A stretch of DNA of 64,000 nucleotides. It comes from Candidatus Eisenbacteria bacterium (GTDB lineage Bacteria > Eisenbacteria > RBG-16-71-46 > SZUA-252). The DNA is taken from the NCBI GenBank assembly GCA_005893305.1, contig VBOZ01000014.1, positions 1-64,000 of the forward strand, in the 5' to 3' direction. Every line of letters begins with the position of its first letter. Positions within the stretch are counted from its first letter, which is position 1. The translations under genes and the position numbers were made by a program. Shown in pieces: positions 44,044-52,843 of the stretch. The notes under the pieces are model-generated. The model did no database searches and was not told the DNA's origin. It saw nothing but the letters and a program-made list of their open reading frames with translations.

Positions 44044-44865
44044 CTACTTTCTCCCGCCACCCGGAGAGGCGATCACCACCCACGCGCGCATCCTGGCCTT
44101 GAGGGGCGAATCGCCGTAAGGGCCGCGGAGTGCTCCCTCGACCGCGGCGATCACGGTGCCCACCTCGACGCCACCCCGCTCCTGGATGGCGTTCACCACC
44201 GGGTTTCCCCGGACGAGCCCGACGGCGACATGCGCCGCCGATGGCGACCTCGACTCCATCCCGACGCTCTCGATCTGGACGTCGGCGAATCCCGCCTGGC
44301 CGAGCATCGACCGGATCAGCGCGGAATCGTGGAAGCCAAACGGAATCATGTAAAACTGGGGAGGGTCGACCGGGAAGAATCGGGCGATCACCTCGTGGGC
44401 GGTCCGCCCCAGGTCGTTCTCCTCGATCTTGTCCCACACGTTGAAGGCGAAGACCCCACCCGGCCGGAGCACCCGCCTCGCCTCCTTCATCGCCGCGAGC
44501 TTGTCGGGGACGAACATGACGCCGAACTGGCACACGACCGCGTCGAAGGAAGCGTCGGGGAATGGGAGCGCGGACGCGTCGGCCTGGCGCCACTCCAGTC
44601 CGGGCGCTGCTCCGACCTTCGAGCGGGCATAGTCGACCATCGGCTGGTTCAGGTCCGTCGCGACGAGCCGCTTGGGCCTGAGCCCGTCCAGGAGGGCCCG
44701 GGTTACGATCCCGGTGCCGCATGCGACCTCGAGCACATCCTTCGGGCCGCGCGGCTTCAGCCGGTTCACGAGATCGGCCGCGTACGGCTCGAACAGGACC
44801 GCCCCCAGATGCTTGTCGTAGATCTCGGGGATCAAACCGTCAAAGGTGACGTTCGCTTCCTGCAT
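44044..44865 (-). CDS. Class I SAM-dependent methyltransferase
   Basis: About 273 residues. SAM binding is by VLEVACGTGIVTRALL (motif I), ATDLNQPMVDYA, WRQADASALPFPD and FDAVVCQFGVMFVPD, as in Ubie/COQ5-like methyltransferases. A C-terminal helical cap (about residue 160 onward) may bind a lipid or small hydrophobic acceptor. Three consecutive ATG codons lie at 44871-44863; AGGAGG immediately before the first makes the third (44865) best spaced. The substrate is unknown. Confidence 0.86.
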   Translation of the reverse strand: MQEANVTFDGLIPEIYDKHLGAVLFEPYAADLVNRLKPRGPKDVLEVACGTGIVTRALLDGLRPKRLVATDLNQPMVDYARSKVGAAPGLEWRQADASALPFPDASFDAVVCQFGVMFVPDKLAAMKEARRVLRPGGVFAFNVWDKIEENDLGRTAHEVIARFFPVDPPQFYMIPFGFHDSALIRSMLGQAGFADVQIESVGMESRSPSAAHVAVGLVRGNPVVNAIQERGGVEVGTVIAAVEGALRGPYGDSPLKARMRAWVVIASPGGGRK

Positions 44866-44876
44866 CATCATTCCTC

Positions 44877-45239
44877 CTATTTCCCCTCGTACTCGCAACG
44901 CGCCTCGCAGGTCTCGTGGACCGTCACCCGGGCGAGTAGCGGGAGCTTTGGCTTCAACCGTTCCCAGATCCAGGCACAGAGGTTCTCGGAGGTCGGGTTC
45001 TCCAGGCCCTTGATCTCGTTCAAGTAGTAGTGGTCGAGCTGAAGCCGCAACGGCTCGATCGAGTCCTTGATGTCGCCGAAGTCGAGCAGCCAGCCGGTCT
45101 CGGGATCGACCTCCCCTTCCACCTGGACCTCGACGCGGAACGAGTGCCCATGGAGCCGGCGACACTTGTGCCCCGCCGGCGCCTTGGGCAGGAGGTGCGC
45201 CGCCTCGAACGTAAAATCGCGCGCCAGCCGGACCCGCAT
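44877..45239 (-). CDS. queD: 6-carboxy-5,6,7,8-tetrahydropterin synthase
   Basis: A 120-residue PTPS-fold enzyme. The zinc histidines are His15, His30 and His32 and the catalytic cysteine is Cys26 (FEAAHLLP, KCRRLHGHSFRVEV). PTSENLCAWIWERL and VTVHETCEARCEY complete the active site. It makes the pterin that QueE rearranges in queuosine and 7-deazapurine synthesis. ATG 45239 overlaps the queE stop by one base. Confidence 0.9.
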   Translation of the reverse strand: MRVRLARDFTFEAAHLLPKAPAGHKCRRLHGHSFRVEVQVEGEVDPETGWLLDFGDIKDSIEPLRLQLDHYYLNEIKGLENPTSENLCAWIWERLKPKLPLLARVTVHETCEARCEYEGK

Positions 45240-45925
45240 CAGTGGAGACCCGAGAGCTTGTGGGTCTGAGGAATCAGCCTGGCCCCGGGATAGCGATCCC
45301 ACGGCCACGATTCGAAGAGCGCCTTGCCGCTGCCGCGCGCGTGCTCCGGCTGGAGCACCACGGCGCCGACGTACCCCAGGGCGTCCAGAACCGCAATCGC
45401 GTCCTCGACATCGCGCTCATCCTGGATCACGAACTTGAACTGCCTCTTCTCCGGAGGCACGCTCAGGAACCGCCGCAGCCGGGTGACCTGCTGCTCCACG
45501 GGATCGCCGTCGAACGTCTCGGCGCTTCGGCCCTTGGGCGATACGGTCCAGAAGTCGATCCATTCGAAGAGCTCCTCGACGACGCGGGCCCCGCTCGTCT
45601 CGATCGAGATCCAGTATCCGGCCGCCTTGAGCTCCCGTAGGAGCCATAGGAGCGACGCCTTGGGCGCGATGACCGGTTCCCCGCCGGTCAGACAGACGCG
45701 CCGCGTCGAGGGGTGCCCGACGACCGCTCCGCGCACGCTCTCGGGCTCCATCTCCTCGAAGCGGCCCACGCCGGTGTGGGTGAGCGCCTCGGGCTGGTCG
45801 CACCAGACGCAATGGAGGGGGCAGCCGTAGAACCGGACGAAGACGGTTCGCTCGCCCACGTGAAGGCCCTCTCCCTGGACGGAAAGGAAGATCTCGTTCA
45901 CTCGGAATGACGGGAGGCGCTCCAT
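45239..45925 (-). CDS. queE: 7-carboxy-7-deazaguanine synthase
   Basis: A 228-residue radical-SAM enzyme. EIFLSVQGEGLHVG is the QueE hallmark, the cluster motif is C35-PLH-C39-VW-C42, and VCLTGGEPVIA binds SAM. It rearranges carboxytetrahydropterin to carboxy-deazaguanine. No queC, queF or tgt is in the window. The C-terminal QPEHARGSGKALFE segment is an unusual extension for the family but aligned in length with longer QueE members. Confidence 0.91.
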   Translation of the reverse strand: MERLPSFRVNEIFLSVQGEGLHVGERTVFVRFYGCPLHCVWCDQPEALTHTGVGRFEEMEPESVRGAVVGHPSTRRVCLTGGEPVIAPKASLLWLLRELKAAGYWISIETSGARVVEELFEWIDFWTVSPKGRSAETFDGDPVEQQVTRLRRFLSVPPEKRQFKFVIQDERDVEDAIAVLDALGYVGAVVLQPEHARGSGKALFESWPWDRYPGARLIPQTHKLSGLH

Positions 45926-46051
45926 GCCCCGATGATAGCCTGTTCGCTGGCCCGTTGACCTCCCCTTTGGGCCTGCGTATCATTCGTGGTCGGAACCGTC
46001 CCGACGGTGCGGGCGGGGCCAGGGATTCAAGCGGATGGAGGCTGGAAGGTC

Positions 46052-46711
46052 ATGTCGAAAGCCAATTACGCGGATTTGCCCATCAACCACAGCGAGGAGC
46101 CGATCCGGCTCTTCAAGTCGGATTTTCTCGAGTTCTTCACCCACATCCACCCGGCCGTCGTGCTGCTCCTCTACGTCCCGGTCGTGGTCTTCTTCCTGGC
46201 CCGCTCGTACGCGGAGTGCGTCTCGGCGGGATCGCTGACGCCGCTCTGGGGCGGATACGTGGCGGGGATCCTCGTGTGGTCGTGCTCGGAATACCTTCTT
46301 CACCGCTTCCTCTTCCACTACGAGCCGAGCCAGGCGTGGCTGAAGCGGGTCTGGTACCTGATCCACGGCGTCCACCACGAGCAGCCGCAGTGCAAGACCA
46401 GGCTCGTGATGCCGCCGATCCTGAGCGTCCCGCTGGCGTTCCTCTTCTACGGGCTCTTCCACCTGGTGGTCGGCATGGTCCTCGGCGCTCCCACCTGGAC
46501 CGGCCCGCTCTTCGCGGGCTTCATCACCGGGTACATCATGTACGACATGACCCACTACGCGACGCACCACCTCTCGATGAACTGGGGTTTTCTCAGGTTT
46601 CTGAAGCGCTACCACCTCCTCCACCACTACAAGACGCCGGACGTCCGGTTCGGCATCAGCTCTCCCATCTGGGATTTCGTCTTCGGCACGAAGCCGCCGA
46701 AGGGCTCCTGA
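46052..46711 (+). CDS. FA2H-like fatty acid hydroxylase (sterol desaturase superfamily)
   Basis: A 219-residue membrane diiron enzyme with four hydrophobic helices. All histidine clusters are present: YLLHRFLFH (HX4H), IHGVHHEQ (HX2HH), THYATHHLS (HX3HH) and YHLLHHYK (HX2HH). This arrangement fits fatty-acid 2-hydroxylases that act on sphingolipid acyl chains; sterol or carotenoid substrates are alternatives. ATG 46052 is used; a GAAGG site precedes it. It lies 31 bases before mlaE. The ceramide operon six kilobases away supports a role in hydroxylating ceramide, which is an inference. Confidence 0.85.
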   Translation: MSKANYADLPINHSEEPIRLFKSDFLEFFTHIHPAVVLLLYVPVVVFFLARSYAECVSAGSLTPLWGGYVAGILVWSCSEYLLHRFLFHYEPSQAWLKRVWYLIHGVHHEQPQCKTRLVMPPILSVPLAFLFYGLFHLVVGMVLGAPTWTGPLFAGFITGYIMYDMTHYATHHLSMNWGFLRFLKRYHLLHHYKTPDVRFGISSPIWDFVFGTKPPKGS

Positions 46712-46742
46712 AGTCGCGGCGCGGGCGACACCGCTAGTCCCG

Positions 46743-47522
46743 ATGGGACTCCTCTCCGCGTTCGTGGAGTGGCTGCGGCGGACCATCCAATCCGTTCAGG
46801 AGTTCACCCTCTTCAGCATCGATGTCATCCGGGCCACCTTCTCCCCGCCGTTCTACGGCCGGGAGATGGCCCAGCAGCTCTATTTCGCGGGGATCGGCTC
46901 CCTTCTGATCGTCGTCGTTTCCTCGGTCGTCGCGGGTCAGGCGCTCGCGCTCCAGCTCGTTCGAGAGCTGGCGGCGTCGGGCGCGAAGAGCCAGCTCGGG
47001 CATTTTCAGGTGATCTCGGTGGTCCGGGCGCTGGGGCCGATCTTGACCGGGATGGTGGTCGCCGCGCGAATGTCGGCGGGGATCACGGCGGAGATCGGCG
47101 CGATGCGCTCGAGCGATCAGATCGACGCGCTGGTCGCCTTCGGCGCCGACCCGATGAAGCGGCTGGTCGTGCCGCGGCTCGTCGCGCTGCTCGCGGCCCT
47201 GCCGGCTCTCGTGATCATCGCGGACACCCTCGGCGTCCTCGGGGGCGGGCTGGTCGGCACGCAGTACCACCTGACGTGGGACACCTACATGAACGGCGTC
47301 CTCAAGTACTTGACCCCCAAGAACCTGCTGGTCGGCATGATCAAGCCGTTTATCTTCGCGATCATGATCGTGATCGTGGCATGCTGGAAGGGCTTCACCT
47401 CGGCGGGGGGCGCCAAGGGCGTAGGCGTCTCCACGACCCAGTCGGTTGTCATCTCGTCGGTGGGCATCCTGGTCACGGACGGGATCTGCACGCGGCTGAT
47501 CTTCAAGCTACTCCATTGGTGA
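46743..47522 (+). CDS. mlaE: MlaE-type phospholipid ABC transporter permease
   Basis: A 259-residue permease with about five helices. The MlaE signature region is in ALGPILTGMVVAARMSAGIT and AEIGAMRSSDQIDALVAFGAD, followed by PRLVALLAALPALVIIADTL. It forms the membrane core of the Mla/MCE lipid transporter in the inner membrane. ATG 46743. The gene is followed four bases later by the ATPase. Confidence 0.93.
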   Translation: MGLLSAFVEWLRRTIQSVQEFTLFSIDVIRATFSPPFYGREMAQQLYFAGIGSLLIVVVSSVVAGQALALQLVRELAASGAKSQLGHFQVISVVRALGPILTGMVVAARMSAGITAEIGAMRSSDQIDALVAFGADPMKRLVVPRLVALLAALPALVIIADTLGVLGGGLVGTQYHLTWDTYMNGVLKYLTPKNLLVGMIKPFIFAIMIVIVACWKGFTSAGGAKGVGVSTTQSVVISSVGILVTDGICTRLIFKLLHW

Positions 47523-47526
47523 CGGC

Positions 47527-48339
47527 ATGATCGAATTTCAAGACGTGAACTATACGATCGGGGATCGGTTGATCCTCTCGGGCGTCAGCTTCGCGGTTAA
47601 GCGCGGCGAGACCCGCGTGATCCTGGGCCCGTCCGGCTCGGGCAAGAGCACGGTCCTGCGCCTTCTCATGGGCCTGGTCCAGCCGGACAGCGGCAACATC
47701 ATCGTCGACGGCGAGGACATCGCCGCGGTGGACGAAGAGCAGCGCCGGCGAATCCGGCGGAAGATGGGGGTCGTCTTCCAGCAGGGTGCGCTTTTCGATT
47801 CAATGACCGTGGGAGAAAACGTGGGCTTCTCGCTCCTGGAACAAGCGGATGCGGACGAGGAAGGGGTCGAGGGAACGGTGAAGCACTTCCTCTCGCTCGT
47901 CGGTCTCGAAGAATACCTGATCGACCGGATGCCGGACGAGCTGTCCGGCGGGATGCAGCGGCGCGTGGCGATCGCCCGCGCGCTGGCCGCACGGGACCCG
48001 CAGATCCTTCTCTACGACGAGCCCACGACCGGGCTCGATCCTCAGGCCTCCGAGCGGATTACCGACCTGATCGTCCAGCTTCGCGACACCATGGGCAAGA
48101 CGTCGATTATGGTGACGCACGATATTGCCGATGCATTCAAGGTGGGAAACCGAATCACCATGCTCCATGAGGGGCGGGTCGTCTTCGACGGGCCGGCGGC
48201 GGACCTCAATCGCGCCCAAACCCCCTTCATCACCCAATTCCTGGCCCCATTTCGGAAGGCGGTCGCGGCCGCCAGCGCGCCCGTGGCGGGCGCTAACCGC
48301 CCCGCCCAGGCTCCCCCACAGTTCGGAGGAACCTCGTGA
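47527..48339 (+). CDS. mlaF: MlaF-type ABC transporter ATP-binding protein
   Basis: A 270-residue ATPase. Walker A is GPSGSGKST (34-42), the signature is LSGGMQRRVAIARAL, Walker B is ILLYDEPTTGLDP and the switch is MVTHDIADAF. The Mla-type C-terminal helix follows. It powers lipid movement by the MlaE permease. The stop overlaps mlaD by four bases (GTGA). Confidence 0.93.
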   Translation: MIEFQDVNYTIGDRLILSGVSFAVKRGETRVILGPSGSGKSTVLRLLMGLVQPDSGNIIVDGEDIAAVDEEQRRRIRRKMGVVFQQGALFDSMTVGENVGFSLLEQADADEEGVEGTVKHFLSLVGLEEYLIDRMPDELSGGMQRRVAIARALAARDPQILLYDEPTTGLDPQASERITDLIVQLRDTMGKTSIMVTHDIADAFKVGNRITMLHEGRVVFDGPAADLNRAQTPFITQFLAPFRKAVAAASAPVAGANRPAQAPPQFGGTS

Positions 48340-49262
48340 AGCGAACCGGTCAGATTCCCTTCATGGGGCTCAAGATCGGAATCTTCGTCTTCATCGCCAG
48401 CGTGCTCCTGCTGTGGGCGACGTTCCAATCGGGAAGCTTCAGGCTGGGCAAGGAGGAGGACATCGTGGTCCGCTTCCCCAGCGTGGGCGGGCTCGAGGAA
48501 GGCGCCGTCGTGCGGCTGAACGGCGTCCCGATCGGGGTCGTGCGGGACATCTCGCTCACGCCGCAGGGGAACGATGTCGCGGTCAAGCTCGGGGTCAAGA
48601 AGGGGACAAGGGCACGGCTCCACGAGGGCGCCTCCGCCCGAATCACGACGGTCGGATTCCTCGCGGAGCTCTACGTCGAGCTGAACGGCGGGAACGAGGC
48701 GGCTCCGCCGATCCGGAACGACGCCGAGATCACGCCCGGCCTGCTCGCGGACCCGGCCGTGATGATGAACAAGGTGAAGTCGATGGCGGATACGCTCGAC
48801 ATCATGCTCTCCAACCTCACGAGCGCGAGCCGCTCGCTGGTCCATGGCAAGGGGACGCTGGGGCGCCTCTCGCAGGACGACCGGCTCTACGAGCAGATGG
48901 TCTCGCTCACGCACGAAGCGACACAGCTCACTTCGCGCATGAATGAGAATCAGGAGCGGATCTCCGGCCGCCTCTACACGCTCACTGGAACGCTCGACAG
49001 CCTGACCTACCAGATGCAGCACGGGAACGGAACGGTGGCGCGGCTTCTGAACTCCGACGAGCTCCACCAGAAGCTGGCCTCGAGCAGCGCCCGGCTCGAC
49101 TCAATCTTATCGATCGTCGAATCGGGCAAGGGTACGTTTGGACGGATGATGGCCGACACCGCGCTCTTCGACGACACGAAGGCGCTGGTCGCCTCGATGA
49201 AGCGGTTGATGGCGGAGATCGAGAAGAACCCGAAGAAGTACCTGAAATTCAGCGTGTTCTAG
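48336..49262 (+). CDS. mlaD: MCE-domain lipid-binding protein (MlaD family)
   Basis: A 308-residue protein with one N-terminal helix (IGIFVFIASVLLLWATF) and an MCE domain (about 40-120: VRFPSVGGLEEGAVVRLNGV, GFLAELYVELNGG). A long helical tail with heptad-like repeats follows (GTLGRLSQDD, GNGTVARLLNSDEL, GKGTFGRMMAD). Longer than E. coli MlaD, like the MCE proteins of TGD2 and Bacteroidota. It bridges the periplasm and carries phospholipid. GTG 48336. Confidence 0.9.
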   Translation: MKRTGQIPFMGLKIGIFVFIASVLLLWATFQSGSFRLGKEEDIVVRFPSVGGLEEGAVVRLNGVPIGVVRDISLTPQGNDVAVKLGVKKGTRARLHEGASARITTVGFLAELYVELNGGNEAAPPIRNDAEITPGLLADPAVMMNKVKSMADTLDIMLSNLTSASRSLVHGKGTLGRLSQDDRLYEQMVSLTHEATQLTSRMNENQERISGRLYTLTGTLDSLTYQMQHGNGTVARLLNSDELHQKLASSSARLDSILSIVESGKGTFGRMMADTALFDDTKALVASMKRLMAEIEKNPKKYLKFSVF

Positions 49263-49283
49263 ATACCGCGCGGACGAAACCGG

Positions 49284-50144
49284 CTACTGCACCTTGACGA
49301 AGCGGCGGCTCGAGCGATGGCCTGCCGCCCCTGCCTTCACGAAATACACGCCCGTGCCGCACATCGATCCGTTGTAGCGCCGCCCGTCCCATGTGATCTC
49401 GTTGGGCCCGGCCGCCAACGTCATCCCCGCCGCCAGGCGGCGCACGAATCGTCCTTGCACATCGTAGATCGCCACGTCGACCCGCTCCGCGCGATCGAGC
49501 GTCAACTGAACCGAAGCTTCAGCGCTGAACGGGTTCGGGACCACGCGATCGAGGCGAAAACCCGGGCTGCCGCGCCCCGTGTCGACGGAAGTGACAGCGG
49601 GAGGATCGGCGGCCTGGATGTGGATGACCGTGTCCCGGCAGGCCTGGTTCTGGTGCAGGGAGATATCGATGTCGATCTTTGGAAACTCCCCTCCACCTTG
49701 GACCAGCCCGCTATCGAAATGCTTGGACGGCTGATTCCCGATGAAGAGATCGAGGATCATCTGCTGCTGGACGGCGAATTCGCCACCCACGCGATAGGTG
49801 CCGGCGCCCCGGATGATTTGGTTCGAGGAACCATCGGGGAAATCCCACCGAACGTTCGAGACGGTGTAGTTGTTGAAGAGCGGGTCGGAGCTGACGTACC
49901 TGAGCTCGAACGTGCCCGTGAGCGGCTGAGAATAGAGGACGGGACAGGCGCAGGGACCAAAGCATCCCCACATGAAGCGGCTGTCCGAGCCAAGCTCGTA
50001 GGTTGAGGCCTTCGAGGGGTCGGGCTGGGCTTCGGCGGTCGCAACACGAAACAGCGCCGACGCGCCGATCAGCATTAGGCCGAACAGCATCACGACGAGA
50101 GGCTTCGCCGTGTCGTGCATCCTAAAATCACGCATCGCAATCAT
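49284..50144 (-). CDS. Secreted protein with FlgD-like Ig C-terminal domain
   Basis: A 286-residue exported protein. After a signal peptide (PLVVMLFGLMLIGASAL) comes a Cys-containing region without recognised family. The last 85 residues form a FlgD-like Ig module: VVPNPFSAEASVQLTL, VDVAIYDVQGRFVRRL, NEITWDGRRYNG and GTGVYFVKAGA, ending with RRFVKVQ. In FCB-group bacteria such modules serve as the C-terminal sorting or anchoring domain of secreted proteins. No catalytic site is seen. Convergent with mlaD. Confidence 0.7.
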   Translation of the reverse strand: MIAMRDFRMHDTAKPLVVMLFGLMLIGASALFRVATAEAQPDPSKASTYELGSDSRFMWGCFGPCACPVLYSQPLTGTFELRYVSSDPLFNNYTVSNVRWDFPDGSSNQIIRGAGTYRVGGEFAVQQQMILDLFIGNQPSKHFDSGLVQGGGEFPKIDIDISLHQNQACRDTVIHIQAADPPAVTSVDTGRGSPGFRLDRVVPNPFSAEASVQLTLDRAERVDVAIYDVQGRFVRRLAAGMTLAAGPNEITWDGRRYNGSMCGTGVYFVKAGAAGHRSSRRFVKVQ

Positions 50145-50202
50145 TTCCAGTCCCGCTCGAATTGAACGCTCGCGCGAAGCAGGACCCCACGTACCAAACC
50201 TA

Positions 50203-50231
50203 AGTATACCAAAAAAGGGGGCCTCAGTCGA
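50203..50231 (-). promoter_or_regulatory. Promoter for the FlgD-like secreted protein
   Basis: On the minus strand TCGACT (50231-50226) is followed after 17 bases by TATACT (50208-50203), a good -10. The ATG lies about 60 bases downstream at 50144. Confidence 0.45.
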
Positions 50232-50258
50232 GACATTCCGGACCTCGCCGCCGCGAGG

Positions 50259-52790
50259 CTACCGCGCGAGCACGAAGCGCCGCGCGAGCTTCTCACCCCC
50301 CGCGTCGGCGCGAATCCAGTAGACCCCGCTGGCCGCTTGCCGGCCTCGTGAATCCCTTCCGTCCCACGTGAGCGGCAAGAACCCCGCCGTCGCGTTCCCC
50401 GAATGCAGGAGCGCGACGAATCTTCCCGCGATGTCATAGACCGCGACGTGGGCCGGGCCCGCGTCCTTGAGACGCAACGTGATCGTCGTGGTCTGTGAGG
50501 CCGGATTCGGCCGCGGTGCGCCCAGAACCGCACGCGGCGGCATCTCGGGTCCCTCCCCAACGTGCGTCGGGAGGAGTGCCGCGTCGTGAAGCTCGAGGTC
50601 GTCGATCGCGGCTTCGACGATTCCGCTCACGCCCTCGTCCTGCGCGATGAACCGGACCCGGACCGCGGCGTCGGGCACGACGTAGTCCTTCACGCGGATC
50701 AGCTCGGGGTGCCAATCGGGATGGCTCTCGCGGATCGTGCGGGCCCGGACCCAGTTCACGCCGTCCGATGAGAGGTCGATCAGGAGCGAGTCCGGCTCCC
50801 CCGGCGTGTTCATGTAGTACCAGCGGCGAAAGCCGATCGTCGGGTCGGTCATCCCGCCCACCGGGAGCGGCGGGGTCATGAGCGTGGTCTTTCCGCCGTC
50901 CACGTCCCCGTCGGCCGGGGCGCCTCCGACGGCGCCGTTTCCCGTGACGAAGCAGAAGCCGGTCCCCGGCGAGGCGTCGTCGTCGGGTTGGACCTGGCCC
51001 TCCTGGCTGAAACCCCCTTCCTCCGGCTCCGGATGCTGCGGGGCGAGCGTGCCCGGCGAGAACGGCGAGGCAGTGTTCGGATTCCCCCTCGCGGTCGGAT
51101 CCTTGATCGCGCTCGCGAACGACGTGCCGACCGGCTCCGCGCGCACCCATAGCCCGTCGGTCGCGTTATCCCCCGCCGCGCTCAACGACCATCCCTTGTC
51201 CGTGTCGCACGAGTCGTACCAGGCGGCGCGAAGGAGGGACCAGCTCTCGGTCATCGAGGCGCCTGCCTGCATCGTGACGAGCCTCGTCTGCGGCCCGTAT
51301 CCGGCGCGGTCGCAAACCAGCCTGTACGTGCCGGGCGGGGTGCCGGGGAGCGTGTAGCCGCCGGACGATCCGCTGCTCGCGAGAAGCGGGTTATCGCGGT
51401 CCTCGACGGTGGCGTCCGGAAGCCCGGTCGAGTCGGAGGCGCGCAAAACCGTCCCCATGATCGTTCCCAGCGCCGCCGGCTGGAGCACCACGTCGATGAA
51501 ATCGTGCCCGCCCTTCGTGATCCCGCCGACGGCAAAGGCGTCCTGGTAGCCCCACTTTCTGACCCGCACCGTGTGGCTGCCCGGGGCCAATGCCAGGATC
51601 GCCGTCCCGAACGACTGGGTCCGCGTGGAATCGCTCTCGCCGACGCACACGACGTCGGCCCCGGGGATCGGGACCGAGGCGGCGTCCCGGGCCGTGACCC
51701 GGAGCGTCCCGTAGTTCGGGTTCGCTCGGAAGATGTACAGGCCGGACTCGATGTCGCTCGCGATGAACGTGCCCGAGGGATAGAAGGGCGCGACCTCCCA
51801 CACCCCGTGGAATCCGCCGGAGAATCTTCCGTACGTGTCGTAGTAGCCCCACTCGGCCGGCAGGGACGGGTCGGTCAGATCGAAGAGCCGGACTCCCTCC
51901 GTGTACCAGGCGACGAACGCCGTGTCCTGCTTCACGTGCACGTTGTGGACGATCGATAGCGGGTTGACCGTTACTTCTCGTACCTTCGGGTGCGCGAAGA
52001 TGTCCTGCATGTCGAAGACCTTCATCGTGCCGTAGTTCACCTCGTCGCACGCGTAGGGATAGCGTCCGTCGCGGGACTTCTCCGCGCTGTGGGTGCGCGC
52101 GCCGGGATACGTCCAGGAGACGAGCTCCGTCGGGGCGGCCGGGTTCGCGAAGTTGAACACGCGCATGATGGCGCTCGAGATGCAGCTCGCGTAGAGCGTG
52201 TCGTTCCGGACCCAGCTGTCGTGGACGTAGTCGGTCAGGTACGACCCCACCTCGACCGGGTTCTCGGGGTCGGCGAGGGAGAGGATCCGCATCCCGGTGG
52301 GGATCCCGTCGAACCGCGTCCCGTTCAGGATCAGGAGCGCGCGCGTCGTATCGACGGCGACGGTGTGGGCACGGTTGAAGTTGGTCACGTAGGTCTTCAC
52401 GAGCACGGGGCTCTCGGGATCGGTCATCCGGACGATCTGGATTCCGCCGCCCGCCGCCTCGGTCGAGATGTAGACCCAGTTTCGGTATTGCTTCATCTCG
52501 CGCCAGACCGATGGGAGCCCGGGGATGAACGCGACCTCATAGGGCGATGAGGGGTTCGTGATGTTCACGATCGAGGTGCCCGCGTCGGTGCCGAGAATCG
52601 CGTACTCGCGCCCGTCCGAGTGGACGTAGCTCCAGCAGGCGGAGTAGGCCGCGTAATTGTCGAGGTGGGCGAGGAGCGTGACGTTGCGCGAGGTCGCTGC
52701 GGCGATCGCGGCGTGCGGTGCGGCGTAGGCCATGCCGGCCAGCGTGACGATCGCGGCGAGGATTCGCGTGCCGTTGGAGCTGTGCTGCAA
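50259..52790 (-). CDS. Secreted choice-of-anchor-B-type LVIVD repeat protein with FlgD-like C-terminus
   Basis: An 843-residue exported protein. The start is TTG 52790, seven bases after GGAGG (52802-52798), giving a signal peptide that ends near AAIAAATS. Residues 20-390 hold LVIVD-type propeller blades (GTDAGTSIVNITNPSSP, MRILSLADPENPVEVGSYL, VRLFDLTDPSLPAEW). Two carboxypeptidase-regulatory-like folds follow (about 400-560), then a jelly-roll-like region and the FlgD-like Ig module (PRPNPASQTTTITLRL, VAVYDIAGRFVALL, LTWDGRDSRG). Probably surface-exposed; the ligand is unknown. Confidence 0.8.
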   Translation of the reverse strand: MQHSSNGTRILAAIVTLAGMAYAAPHAAIAAATSRNVTLLAHLDNYAAYSACWSYVHSDGREYAILGTDAGTSIVNITNPSSPYEVAFIPGLPSVWREMKQYRNWVYISTEAAGGGIQIVRMTDPESPVLVKTYVTNFNRAHTVAVDTTRALLILNGTRFDGIPTGMRILSLADPENPVEVGSYLTDYVHDSWVRNDTLYASCISSAIMRVFNFANPAAPTELVSWTYPGARTHSAEKSRDGRYPYACDEVNYGTMKVFDMQDIFAHPKVREVTVNPLSIVHNVHVKQDTAFVAWYTEGVRLFDLTDPSLPAEWGYYDTYGRFSGGFHGVWEVAPFYPSGTFIASDIESGLYIFRANPNYGTLRVTARDAASVPIPGADVVCVGESDSTRTQSFGTAILALAPGSHTVRVRKWGYQDAFAVGGITKGGHDFIDVVLQPAALGTIMGTVLRASDSTGLPDATVEDRDNPLLASSGSSGGYTLPGTPPGTYRLVCDRAGYGPQTRLVTMQAGASMTESWSLLRAAWYDSCDTDKGWSLSAAGDNATDGLWVRAEPVGTSFASAIKDPTARGNPNTASPFSPGTLAPQHPEPEEGGFSQEGQVQPDDDASPGTGFCFVTGNGAVGGAPADGDVDGGKTTLMTPPLPVGGMTDPTIGFRRWYYMNTPGEPDSLLIDLSSDGVNWVRARTIRESHPDWHPELIRVKDYVVPDAAVRVRFIAQDEGVSGIVEAAIDDLELHDAALLPTHVGEGPEMPPRAVLGAPRPNPASQTTTITLRLKDAGPAHVAVYDIAGRFVALLHSGNATAGFLPLTWDGRDSRGRQAASGVYWIRADAGGEKLARRFVLAR

Positions 52791-52843
52791 GAAAACGCCT
52801 CCGCGCGGGCGCCGGCGTGGGGAGCATTGCCCGCGAGCGAAGT

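Noticed and set aside
50262-50277. Short GC-rich stem near the end of the LVIVD-repeat gene as a terminator
   Set aside because: The six-base stem lies at the coding end and the T-run is about 25 bases away, so it does not form a standard terminator.
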